DNA of 64,000 nucleotides, taken from positions 168,933-232,932 of the forward strand of contig NZ_QJSX01000007.1 in NCBI RefSeq assembly GCF_003217515.1, written 5' to 3'. Under the pieces are notes generated by a model, which did no database searches, was not told the DNA's origin, and was given only the letters and a program-made list of their open reading frames with translations. Below are positions 16,914 to 24,753 of the stretch, piece after piece; position 1 is the first letter of the stretch, and the number at the start of each line of letters is the position of its first letter. A program made the position numbers and the translations under genes. The DNA comes from Deinococcus yavapaiensis KR-236 (GTDB taxonomy: Bacteria > Deinococcota > Deinococci > Deinococcales > Deinococcaceae).

Positions 16914-19343
16914 ATGGTCTTACACCCGCGTCAAGGTTCTCTCCGTCTTGCCTCCAGTCTTGGCCTCGTCACGTTGGGTCTCGTCGCGTGCAGCCCCAGC
17001 GGTTCCACCCCGCCTCCCCCCACCTTTACTGCCGTCACGAGCACGAACGACTCGGGCGCGGGAAGCCTTCGCACGCTCCTCACGACCGCCAAGAGCGGGG
17101 ACACGCTTCGCTTCACGACAAGCGGCACCGTGACCCTGGCGGCGCCACTCGTGCTCGACAAGAACGTGACGATCGAAGCCGACGAAGGCGTGAACGTCGT
17201 GTTGCGCGCGGCCGGACAAGTATTGAGTGTGAACGCGAACACCACGGCGCGCGTTCGTCGCCTCATCCTGAGCGGCGCGAACGCCGCGCCGCTCGCCGCG
17301 CAGCAAGTCGTCGCGCCTCGCTTGGGCGGCGTCATCTCGAACGAAGGCAACCTCACCCTCGACACGGTCACCGTCACGAACGGACGGGCGACGGGCGGCG
17401 GCGGCATCTGGAACAAAGCCAACGCCACGCTGGAACTCGTCAACGTCACGATCAGCAACAACGCGGCCGAGTTGCTTTCGAACTCCGCCGACCCGGCGAA
17501 TCTCGGGCAGGGTGGCGGTATCCTCAACGACGGCGCCGTGCGGTTGCAAAGCGGAACGATGTCGAACAACACGGCGACCGTGGCGGGCGGCGGCATCTTC
17601 AACCGTGGCGCCGGGACGTTCACGCGCACGGGCGGCACCGTCGCGAACAACACGCCCGATCAAATCAACCCCGATCCTGCCTTGACCGAGCGTGATTTCG
17701 TGTGGCCGAGCGACTGGACGGTCAGCAGCCCCGGCGAAGCGCGTCGAGGTGGCACGCTTCGCCAAAGCATCACCTCCAATTACCTGACCGCCAATCCTTT
17801 CACGGCGGCGGACGCTCTTTCCATTCCTTCCCAACTCGGCAGCGCCGGGCTTCTCGTTCAAGATCCACGCACGGGCGACTTCGTGCCGTACATGGCGCAG
17901 AGTTACACGGTGTCGAGCGACGGCCTCACGTGGGATTTCAAATTGCGGCCCGACTTGAAGTTCTCGGACGGCTCTCCGATCACTCCCGACGACTTCGTCT
18001 CGACGGTTCGAATTCATCAGGACGAAGCGGTCGGCTCGAGCGCCCGCTTGACCTTCACGGGCGTGACGATTTCGAAGACCGGCTCGGACACCTTGCGCGT
18101 CGTCTTCGCCACGCGGTCGGCGTCCACGCCTTCGCGCCTGTCGTTCACTCCGTGGCCCGACAAAATCTTCGGGTCCGCTTACCGTTCGGGCGGCGCGAAC
18201 GCCGTGAAAGCCTTGTGGCCTCTCACCGTGGATCCCGCCACGGTCGTTTCACCCGGACCGTTCAAGCTCGCGACCATCAGCGCGGGAGGGGCGGGCGCCA
18301 CCTTCGTTCGGAACGACTTCTTCGGCGAGTGGAACGTGGATTCCGCGAACAACCCGCTTCCGTACCTCGATGGCGTCACCGTTTCCAAAAGCGCGACTTC
18401 ACCGCTCGACGACTTCCTGGCCGATCGTATCGACCTCATCGGCCTCGGCTCTTCACAGCTCGACGCGGTGCGCGGTCAAGCGGGGATCGTCCTCAAAGAG
18501 AATTACAGCGCGCAAGCGGCGAGCACGTGGATCACGTTCAACATGAACCGCGCGTCCGACCCTGAAAAGCAGCGCCTCTTCCGAGACGTGAACTTCCGTC
18601 GAGCGATGAGCCACCTCGTGAACCGAGCACGAATCATCCAGGAGGTGTTCGGTGGTGCGGCCGAACCCGTGTACACGTCCGTCTACCCCATCTTCGACGA
18701 GTGGATTTCACCGACGGCCTCGAAGTACGACTTCAACGTCGACGAAGCCAAGCGTCTGCTCGCCACGCTCGGCTACGACCGGATGAACGCCGAAGGCTTC
18801 TTGACGAACGCGCAAGGGCGCGTCCTCGAATTCGATCTTGAGACGAACCCTGGCCAGCGTGAAGCGCTCGTTCGCATTTTCGCCGAGGGCGCGCGCTTGG
18901 CGGGAGTGAAGGTCAACCAGAAGATCATCGACTTCAACATCCTCGGGCAGCACTTGACCTCGACGGGCGACGACCGACCCTTCGACGCGATTCTGCTCGG
19001 CCTTTCGGGTGGGAACGATACCTGGCCGGTCGGGGGAGTCAACGTGACGCCGTGCACCGGCAACCTGCACGCCTTCAATCGCTCGGGTGCGTGCTTGTTC
19101 GATTGGGAACGTGAAGCTGAACGCTTGTACCTGGAGGGAGACGCTGAACTCAACTCCGTGCGGCGCCGACAAATCGGATACCAACTTCAGGACCTCGAGT
19201 CGAGTCAGCAGCCGTTCATTTACCTCGCGGCGCCCAAGGCGAGCGTCGCGTGGCGTTCACGCGTGCGCGGCGAGCTGCCCGAACGTCTCGCGAACGCGTA
19301 CAACGGCACGCGCTTCTTGCCCCTCACTTGGATTGGCAACTGA
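16914..19343 (+). CDS. lipoprotein: beta-helix domain fused to a peptide-type ABC substrate-binding domain
   Basis: An 809-residue exported lipoprotein. ATG 16914 follows AAAGGAG; the lipobox ends in LVAC (Cys26). Residues 30-265 form a parallel beta-helix of the outer-surface repeat type: ND-x-GAGSLR near the start, then units such as TGGGGIWNKANATLELVNVT and AGGGIFNRG. From about residue 275 to the end is a family 5 solute-binding domain as in DppA/OppA: GGTLRQSITSNYLTANPFTA, WDFKLRPDLKFSDGSPITPD, DVNFRRAMSHLVNRARI. That domain normally delivers peptides or other solutes to an ABC importer; no permease or ATPase gene is nearby. The fusion of the two domains is unusual. Its N-terminus is paralogous to the next gene and both share a promoter box. 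Confidence 0.85.
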   Translation: MVLHPRQGSLRLASSLGLVTLGLVACSPSGSTPPPPTFTAVTSTNDSGAGSLRTLLTTAKSGDTLRFTTSGTVTLAAPLVLDKNVTIEADEGVNVVLRAAGQVLSVNANTTARVRRLILSGANAAPLAAQQVVAPRLGGVISNEGNLTLDTVTVTNGRATGGGGIWNKANATLELVNVTISNNAAELLSNSADPANLGQGGGILNDGAVRLQSGTMSNNTATVAGGGIFNRGAGTFTRTGGTVANNTPDQINPDPALTERDFVWPSDWTVSSPGEARRGGTLRQSITSNYLTANPFTAADALSIPSQLGSAGLLVQDPRTGDFVPYMAQSYTVSSDGLTWDFKLRPDLKFSDGSPITPDDFVSTVRIHQDEAVGSSARLTFTGVTISKTGSDTLRVVFATRSASTPSRLSFTPWPDKIFGSAYRSGGANAVKALWPLTVDPATVVSPGPFKLATISAGGAGATFVRNDFFGEWNVDSANNPLPYLDGVTVSKSATSPLDDFLADRIDLIGLGSSQLDAVRGQAGIVLKENYSAQAASTWITFNMNRASDPEKQRLFRDVNFRRAMSHLVNRARIIQEVFGGAAEPVYTSVYPIFDEWISPTASKYDFNVDEAKRLLATLGYDRMNAEGFLTNAQGRVLEFDLETNPGQREALVRIFAEGARLAGVKVNQKIIDFNILGQHLTSTGDDRPFDAILLGLSGGNDTWPVGGVNVTPCTGNLHAFNRSGACLFDWEREAERLYLEGDAELNSVRRRQIGYQLQDLESSQQPFIYLAAPKASVAWRSRVRGELPERLANAYNGTRFLPLTWIGN

Positions 19344-19391
19344 AGACCTCCGATGGAACGCTCGCGAGCGTCCACAACACGTGAAGCATTG

Positions 19392-19438
19392 AGGTTGCCT
19401 TCTTCCACTCGATAAGGTCGAGTGGAAGAAGGCAACCT
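19392..19438 (+). terminator. perfect 21-bp stem hairpin
   Basis: Arms at 19392-19412 and 19418-19438 are exact reverse complements (they begin AGGTTGCCTTCTTCC and end GGAAGAAGGCAACCT), with a five-base loop TAAGG. It lies 49 bases after the lipoprotein stop. Likely a terminator, though without a T-run and much longer than usual. Confidence 0.7.
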
Positions 19439-19705
19439 TCGCGTCGGCATCGTCGAGTCATGGAAGCATGACCTTGGGAAGCCGAAAATCTCGTCCTACG
19501 CGTTTGCTCCACCGACTTGAGCGAGCGGCGTCCGGTTCACCTCGGGTGGGGAGGACCACGAGCGGAGCTCGGCTTCGTTCGTGCCGCGCTTCGCGTGTTG
19601 ACGGCAATTCACCATGGCCGACATCGCGGATGAACGTCGCGCTTCGCCTCGGCGAGCACGTCAGGGGGCACGCCGGCTTACGTTTGGTGGCGCTTCTCTC
19701 ATCTT
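19439..19705. other. intergenic region, nothing recognised
   Basis: Spacer between the hairpin and the promoter of the beta-helix lipoprotein. An open frame runs through it in phase with the downstream gene but has no lipoprotein-like start and Arg-rich composition. Confidence 0.4.
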
Positions 19706-19738
19706 TTGACATCGGCTTGACGGCCCTTCTCGCATACT
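19706..19738 (+). promoter_or_regulatory. SARP-type promoter box (TTGAC-N6-TTGAC-N11-CATACT)
   Basis: TTGAC at 19706-19710 and 19717-19721, CATACT at 19733-19738. The flanks up to the ribosome site are also near-identical to the box at 16849 (TCATCTTTTGAC before it, TGCGGCGTCTC after it), showing duplication of promoter and gene start together. Confidence 0.65.
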
Positions 19739-19770
19739 GCGGCGTCTCGTCGATCAAAGGAGAACTGCAC

Positions 19771-22386
19771 GTGCTTACACGCAACACCTTCAGGGATCTT
19801 CGTCGTGCCGTCGGCTTGTCGCTCGTCACGCTCGCGCTGGCTGCTTGCGGACCGGGCGTGACCACGCCGCCCCCACCCACGTTCACGGGCGTCACGAGCA
19901 GCAACGACGCTGGCGCGGGAAGCTTGCGAGACACGATCGCGAATGCCAAGGACGGCGACGTGCTGCGCTTCACGTCCAGCGGCACGGTAGACCTTCAAAC
20001 CTCGGTCGTCGTGACGAAGGACGTCACGATCGAGGTGCAAGAAGGCGCGAACGTCACGCTTCGCCACACGAACGGCCCCGTGCTCGACGTGCGTGAAGGC
20101 GCGGTCGTCACCTTGCGCGGCCTCACCCTCGACGGCGGTGGAAGCGCCACGCCGTTGCAGACTCCGCCTTACAGACTCGGCGGGTTGATCGTCAACGCGG
20201 GCACCCTCACCATCGAAAGCGGCACGACCCTCACGGGAGGACGCGCCAATGGCGGCGGCGCCATTTACAACAAAGCGGGCGCCACCTTGACGCTCCGCGG
20301 CGGCACGATCAAGAACAACACCGCCAGCAACCTCGGCAGCGGCTCGGACCTCGGCGACGGCGACGGAGGCGCGATCTTCAACGAAGGTACGTTCACCATG
20401 ACGGGCGGCGAAATTTCCGGGAATGAAAGCTTCGCCACGGGTGCGGTCATCAACGAGGGAACGTTCACCTTGTCCGGCGGCGTCATCGAAAACAACCGAT
20501 GCACGCGACCCAACGACGACACGGCGCGTGGTTGCGGCGGTGGCGGCGTGTTCAACGAAGGCACTTTCGTGATGGAAGGCGGAACCATTCGCGGTAACCG
20601 TTCCACGCAGTTCGGCGCGGGCGTCGCGAATTACGGACCCAATCCCCCTCCGTCGTTCACGTTGCGGGGCGGCACGATCGAGAACAACGCCATCGACCCC
20701 TTGCCTTCGACGGGCACGCGCGCACCTCGCGATCCGTTCGGCGGCGGCGTCGCGTCGGGCGGCGTCTTGGTGATGGAGAACGGCACGGTGCGCGGCAACT
20801 CGGCCGCGCAAGGACGTGGTGGCGGTCTCGCCGTCGAGGGTGCGTCCGCCGAGATTCGCGGCGGCGTCATCGAGAACAACACGGCCGCCGCCGCCGGTGG
20901 CATCTTTTTCGTCGACGCCGAGGCGCGCGCGGGCGTACGCACGATTTCAGGGGGAACGATTCGTGGCAACGTCGTCACCGGACGACCTGCGAACGGCACC
21001 CTCTCGTTGCTCACGCCGAACGGAGCCGGCATCGCGATCTTCCAAGCGAACGTCACGATGTCGGGCGGCACGATCGAGAACAACACGGGTGCCATCAACG
21101 GCGGGGGTGTGCGCGTGTTCAGCCCGAGCACGTTCACGCTGTCGGGTGGAACGATTCGCGGTCACACGGCCGAGCGTGGTGCGGGCGTGCAATCCGACGG
21201 CACCTTCACGATGACGGGCGGTCGCATCGAGAACAACACCGCGAGCGTCACGGGCGGCGGCGTCGCGAACGCAGGCACCTTCGCGTTGCAAAACGGCACG
21301 ATCACGGGCAACACGGTTGGCGCGGCGCAAGGCAACGAAGGAGCGGGCGGCGTGCGCACTTACGCGGGCACAACCTTCACGATGAGCGGCGGCACGATCT
21401 CGAACAACACCGCGCGGCGAGGCGGCGGCGTCGTGGGAGACGGTCCCTTCCAAACGTCCACGGCGGCGCAGGTGAAGATCACCGGGGGCGCGATCACGGG
21501 CAACACCGCGACCGTGAACGGCGGCGGCGTGAACGCCTTCAACCTCGACTTGACCGGTGGAACGATCTCGAACAACACCGCGCGAGACGCGGGCGGCGTC
21601 GACATCACGGGGGCGTCACAAGCTCAGAACATCGCGAGCTTCTCGTTCTCGGGAGGCACGATTTCCGGTAACACGGCGCGTTTCGGCGGTGGCGTGCGCT
21701 TGATCGACGCGACGGCCACCATGAGCGGTACGGCCGTCGTGAGCGGAAATCGCACGGTCGCGCCGAGCGGTGAGACGGGCGCCGCGGGCGGCTTCCAAGT
21801 CAACAACTCGACCTTCACCTTGGCGGGCGGCACGATCGAAAGCAACGCCTCGGACTTCGGCGGGGGCCTCGACGTGTTCGGCGCGGCGCCGTTCACGATG
21901 ACGGGCGGCACGATTCGGGGCAACACGACCACGCGAAATGGCGCTGGGATCAGCTTGGGAACGACGGGTGTCGTGCGCCTGTCGGGCGGCACGATCGAGA
22001 ACAACGCCGCGTCCGATGTGGGCGGCGGCTTCATCGCGTACGCGAGCGATGGACGCACGATCAACATCACGTTGAGCGACACCCTCGCGATCAAGAACAA
22101 CACCAGCCGCTTTTGCGGAGCGGGCGCACACGCGAACGCCGCGCAAACAGGCGCGGTGAACATCACGATGACAGGCGGCACCATTTCCGGCAATGGATCG
22201 CAAGAGACGGGCGGCGGCATGTGCTTTCTCACGAACGCACGGCTCGCACTTTCGGGCGGGTCGATCACGGGCAATACGGCGGCCACGAACGGCGGCGGTC
22301 TCTTCTTCGGCAACGGCAGCCGCTTCAATCGTACGGGCGGCACGGTGAGCGGCAACACGCCCAATGACGTCTTCCCGGGGCCGTAA
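19771..22386 (+). CDS. long beta-helix repeat lipoprotein
   Basis: An 871-residue exported lipoprotein starting at GTG 19771, eight bases after AAAGGAG. The lipobox ends LALAAC (Cys26). Almost all of the rest is a right-handed beta-helix of about 20-30-residue units around the core G-G-T-I-x-x-N, for example FTMTGGRIENNTASVTGGGV and FTLSGGTIRGHTAERGAGV. GG[TV]I and N-N-T-A motifs recall the polymorphic outer-membrane protein repeats of Chlamydia and many bacterial surface proteins. No C-terminal barrel, sortase signal or second domain is present. The first 60 residues match the preceding lipoprotein, so the two genes share ancestry. Likely role: surface adhesion or glycan binding, by analogy only. 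The repeated DNA makes it prone to recombination. Confidence 0.85.
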   Translation: MLTRNTFRDLRRAVGLSLVTLALAACGPGVTTPPPPTFTGVTSSNDAGAGSLRDTIANAKDGDVLRFTSSGTVDLQTSVVVTKDVTIEVQEGANVTLRHTNGPVLDVREGAVVTLRGLTLDGGGSATPLQTPPYRLGGLIVNAGTLTIESGTTLTGGRANGGGAIYNKAGATLTLRGGTIKNNTASNLGSGSDLGDGDGGAIFNEGTFTMTGGEISGNESFATGAVINEGTFTLSGGVIENNRCTRPNDDTARGCGGGGVFNEGTFVMEGGTIRGNRSTQFGAGVANYGPNPPPSFTLRGGTIENNAIDPLPSTGTRAPRDPFGGGVASGGVLVMENGTVRGNSAAQGRGGGLAVEGASAEIRGGVIENNTAAAAGGIFFVDAEARAGVRTISGGTIRGNVVTGRPANGTLSLLTPNGAGIAIFQANVTMSGGTIENNTGAINGGGVRVFSPSTFTLSGGTIRGHTAERGAGVQSDGTFTMTGGRIENNTASVTGGGVANAGTFALQNGTITGNTVGAAQGNEGAGGVRTYAGTTFTMSGGTISNNTARRGGGVVGDGPFQTSTAAQVKITGGAITGNTATVNGGGVNAFNLDLTGGTISNNTARDAGGVDITGASQAQNIASFSFSGGTISGNTARFGGGVRLIDATATMSGTAVVSGNRTVAPSGETGAAGGFQVNNSTFTLAGGTIESNASDFGGGLDVFGAAPFTMTGGTIRGNTTTRNGAGISLGTTGVVRLSGGTIENNAASDVGGGFIAYASDGRTINITLSDTLAIKNNTSRFCGAGAHANAAQTGAVNITMTGGTISGNGSQETGGGMCFLTNARLALSGGSITGNTAATNGGGLFFGNGSRFNRTGGTVSGNTPNDVFPGP

Positions 22387-22394
22387 CACCTCGT

Positions 22395-22414
22395 GGGCGA
22401 GCGTACGCTCGCCC
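22395..22414. terminator. convergent-gene terminator palindrome
   Basis: GGGCGAGCGT and ACGCTCGCCC form a perfect 20-base palindrome between the stops of the beta-helix lipoprotein and the convergent regulator gene. It could terminate both. Confidence 0.6.
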
Positions 22415-22420
22415 CGCGCC

Positions 22421-24130
22421 TCAAGGCAAGCGCGTCGCCTTGAGGCGCTCGTACCACTGAGGAACGGTCGGGTCGCTCGATACCACGCCGCGCACGTTCT
22501 CCTCGGCGTTCACGGCCCACTGCAACGGGTCGATCGTCAACGCCGCCGCCGCCCACTCGAACTTCACGTTGCCGTTGTCCGTGAGCGGCAACAATTCCTG
22601 CGAGATTCGCAGCGCGCGCTCGGCTTCGTGCGACTCGCCCATCCAATGCAACGCCAGCGCGCTGCACGTCCACGACGTCGCCGCGCCGGTCACGTTCACG
22701 CTTTCACGTTGCGGCGCGAACGCCTCGAACGCCGTTTCGAAGTCGCGCCGCAGCAAATGCGAAAAGCCGAGGGCGTTCACGAGGTGCGACGAGAAGGTGG
22801 GCGCGCCGTACATGAGGCCGTCACGCGCCAGCGACAAACTGCGCTGCGGATCGCCCGTGATGTTGAAGTGCCACAGCATGAACGAAATGACTTGCGGCAG
22901 CACGAACGGATCGTCGTGCTGCCGCGCGGCCTGCAACGCCAACTCGTGCCAGTGACGCGCCGCGCGGTACTGCTGCGTGGCGTCTCCGACGCGCGCCAAA
23001 ATCGCGTACAACATCGCCGGTGAGTCGAGCGCGGGCAAAGTTCGCAGCGCGCCGCGCGCGATGCTCGCAGCGCGGTCGTGCACGCCCAGGATGACGTTGC
23101 TGTACGCCGCCGTGAAAGCCACTTCACTCGTCGGTTCGTCCACGAGGGTGAGGGCGCGCTCGGCGAGGTGTCGTCCGCGGTGGTACTGCCCTTGATCGAT
23201 GGCGAGGTTTGCCAGGACGTCCATCGCGAGCGCCGCCGTCAATCCTTTGGAGTGCCGCTGCAGAATCTGCCGCGCGATGCTTTCAGCGCCCGCATGGTCA
23301 CGAAGGCGATAGGTGCTCAGCACATCTTGACTCCACGCGGTGGCGTCCAGCGGACGACGTGGTAAGAACGCCACGGTCACGGCGCGTCCCAAGTGATCGA
23401 GGAGGGACGTTCGGTACGCGCGTTGTTCCTCGCTGTTCGCGGCGTCTTGACGTTCGCGGCGTTCTTGCGCCGTCAACCACAAGTCGTGCGCGGTGCGCTG
23501 CATGGCCCGCAGCAGTTCCTCGTCGGACGGTCCACGCCGAGCGTTTTGAAACGCCGTCCAATGCGTGAGCACCTGCGGATGGTGCGGTGCGAGATGAAAC
23601 GCTTGACGCAACAGCACCTCGGCTTCGGGCAAGGAAGCGGCGGCCGCGTGCGCGAGCAAGGCTTGCAAGTGCTCTTCGAACAAGCGTGACTCCGTCACGT
23701 CCGCCCATTCCAACCACGCTTCCGTGCCAACGTGACGGTAGCCGGACATGAACTCCTGCCAATACGACACGAGCGCGCTCGTTTCACGGGGAGGATGACG
23801 CACGTCCACGTGGACACGTGTAACGTCGAGCGCGAGGTGATCGCGTTCGATCTGCAAGACGTCCTCGTGCGGACCGAGCGCTTTTCTCAGTTCGGACAGC
23901 GCCGTTCGTAGACTTTGCAGCGTTCGCTTCGTGTCGCCAAACCAAATGAGGTCGGCGAGTCGCGACCGTGTCGAAGGCCCGTCGAGCGCGAGGATGGCCA
24001 GCAAGCGCAGCATGCCTTTCCCGACCGTGACGTCATGCTCACCCATCATCAAGCGTGGCCGCCCGAGAAGATGCAGTCGAAGAACTTCGGCACGGGTCGA
24101 GGTCGGTGGACTGGAAGCAACTTCAGGCAC
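22421..24130 (-). CDS. SARP/BTAD-type transcriptional activator with TPR-like helices
   Basis: A 569-residue regulator. Residues 15-110 form an OmpR-like winged helix as in AfsR/SARP activators: LRLHLLGRPRLMMGEHDVTV, then KGMLRLLAILALDGPSTRSR and LADLIWFGDTKRTLQSLRTA. The rest is alpha-helical with TPR-like repeats, the usual bacterial activator (BTAD) and sensing region, without an ATPase domain. Start GTG 24130 has AAGGAGGAG upstream and a TATAAA hexamer at 24156-24151. A second promoter with the TTGAC direct repeat lies further upstream, which suggests autoregulation. SARP proteins bind direct repeats with an 11-bp period, matching the box in front of the two neighbouring lipoproteins; I infer that it controls them. 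Confidence 0.85.
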   Translation of the reverse strand: MPEVASSPPTSTRAEVLRLHLLGRPRLMMGEHDVTVGKGMLRLLAILALDGPSTRSRLADLIWFGDTKRTLQSLRTALSELRKALGPHEDVLQIERDHLALDVTRVHVDVRHPPRETSALVSYWQEFMSGYRHVGTEAWLEWADVTESRLFEEHLQALLAHAAAASLPEAEVLLRQAFHLAPHHPQVLTHWTAFQNARRGPSDEELLRAMQRTAHDLWLTAQERRERQDAANSEEQRAYRTSLLDHLGRAVTVAFLPRRPLDATAWSQDVLSTYRLRDHAGAESIARQILQRHSKGLTAALAMDVLANLAIDQGQYHRGRHLAERALTLVDEPTSEVAFTAAYSNVILGVHDRAASIARGALRTLPALDSPAMLYAILARVGDATQQYRAARHWHELALQAARQHDDPFVLPQVISFMLWHFNITGDPQRSLSLARDGLMYGAPTFSSHLVNALGFSHLLRRDFETAFEAFAPQRESVNVTGAATSWTCSALALHWMGESHEAERALRISQELLPLTDNGNVKFEWAAAALTIDPLQWAVNAEENVRGVVSSDPTVPQWYERLKATRLP

Positions 24131-24283
24131 GGGAGAGGCTCCTCCTTGATTTTATAGGCACCCAGCGTCCGATCGTATGTGGACGCGGGTGGCCGCACGA
24201 ACGTAGACCAACGGTGCTCGCATCACTTCTCGACCCGTGCCGCGCGTCGACAGACTCTCGTCGAAGAGCACAAGACATGTTGA

Positions 24284-24316
24284 AGTGTGCCAACGAAAGC
24301 GTCAAAACAGCGTCAA
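24284..24316 (-). promoter_or_regulatory. SARP-type promoter box upstream of the regulator (TTGAC-N6-TTGAC-N11-CACACT)
   Basis: On the minus strand TTGAC occurs at 24316-24312 and 24305-24301, then 11 bases, then CACACT at 24289-24284. The repeat unit here is an exact 11-bp tandem (GCGTCAAAACA twice at 24299-24320, plus strand). Spacing is identical to the boxes at 16849 and 19706. It would give a leader of roughly 150 nt before GTG 24130. Confidence 0.6.
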
Positions 24317-24320
24317 AACA

Positions 24321-24702
24321 TGAGAATGCACGCGCGCTTTATAGATTGGGCACGGATTCGAGTGCGCGAGGCGGGCAGCCAGGTCGACCTGCCGAACGTG
24401 CTGCCACGCCATCGTCGACCTCGCCTTCGACTCCGCTGACGACCTCGTCGAAGCTGCCCGGCACGTTGCACTTCACGTCCGTCCACGCCAACTCAACCCG
24501 ATATGTCACGACAGGCGAACCAGGAACGAGGCGTTCAGCGCGAGAAGAACCTTGAGGGGCGAGACGAGCCGGTCTTCACGCTTCGGCGAGATCACGTGGT
24601 CCTTGGGCGTGCGACAGGGCGACTCGCGAGAGAGCACAATAGAACTCTGGTGGAGCCCAGCCTGCTCACGGTTCCGCCAAGCAGGAGAGGAGGCACGAAG
24701 TC
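24321..24702. other. intergenic region upstream of the large regulator
   Basis: About 380 bases with no clear gene. It should hold the promoter of the next gene; CAATAGAAC near 24640 is a candidate -10 region. Open frames crossing it are Arg-rich and unconvincing. Confidence 0.35.
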
Positions 24703-24753
24703 ATGCCGTCCACACCTTCGCCCCCCGAAGTTCGTCGCCGCGTCCTCGCATGA
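24703..24753 (+). CDS. possible 16-residue leader peptide coupled to the regulator
   Basis: ATG 24703 has a strong ribosome site (AGGAGAGGAGG) upstream and encodes MPSTPSPPEVRRRVLA. Its TGA at 24751 overlaps the ATG of the regulator (ATGA). The regulator ATG itself has no ribosome site, so its translation may depend on ribosomes finishing this leader. Poly-proline followed by Arg codons would be a slow stretch. Confidence 0.4.
   Translation: MPSTPSPPEVRRRVLA

Noticed and set aside
20200..22300. Repeated DNA that might be a CRISPR or satellite array
   Set aside because: Repeats are imperfect, coding and of beta-helix type; no constant repeat with unique spacers.
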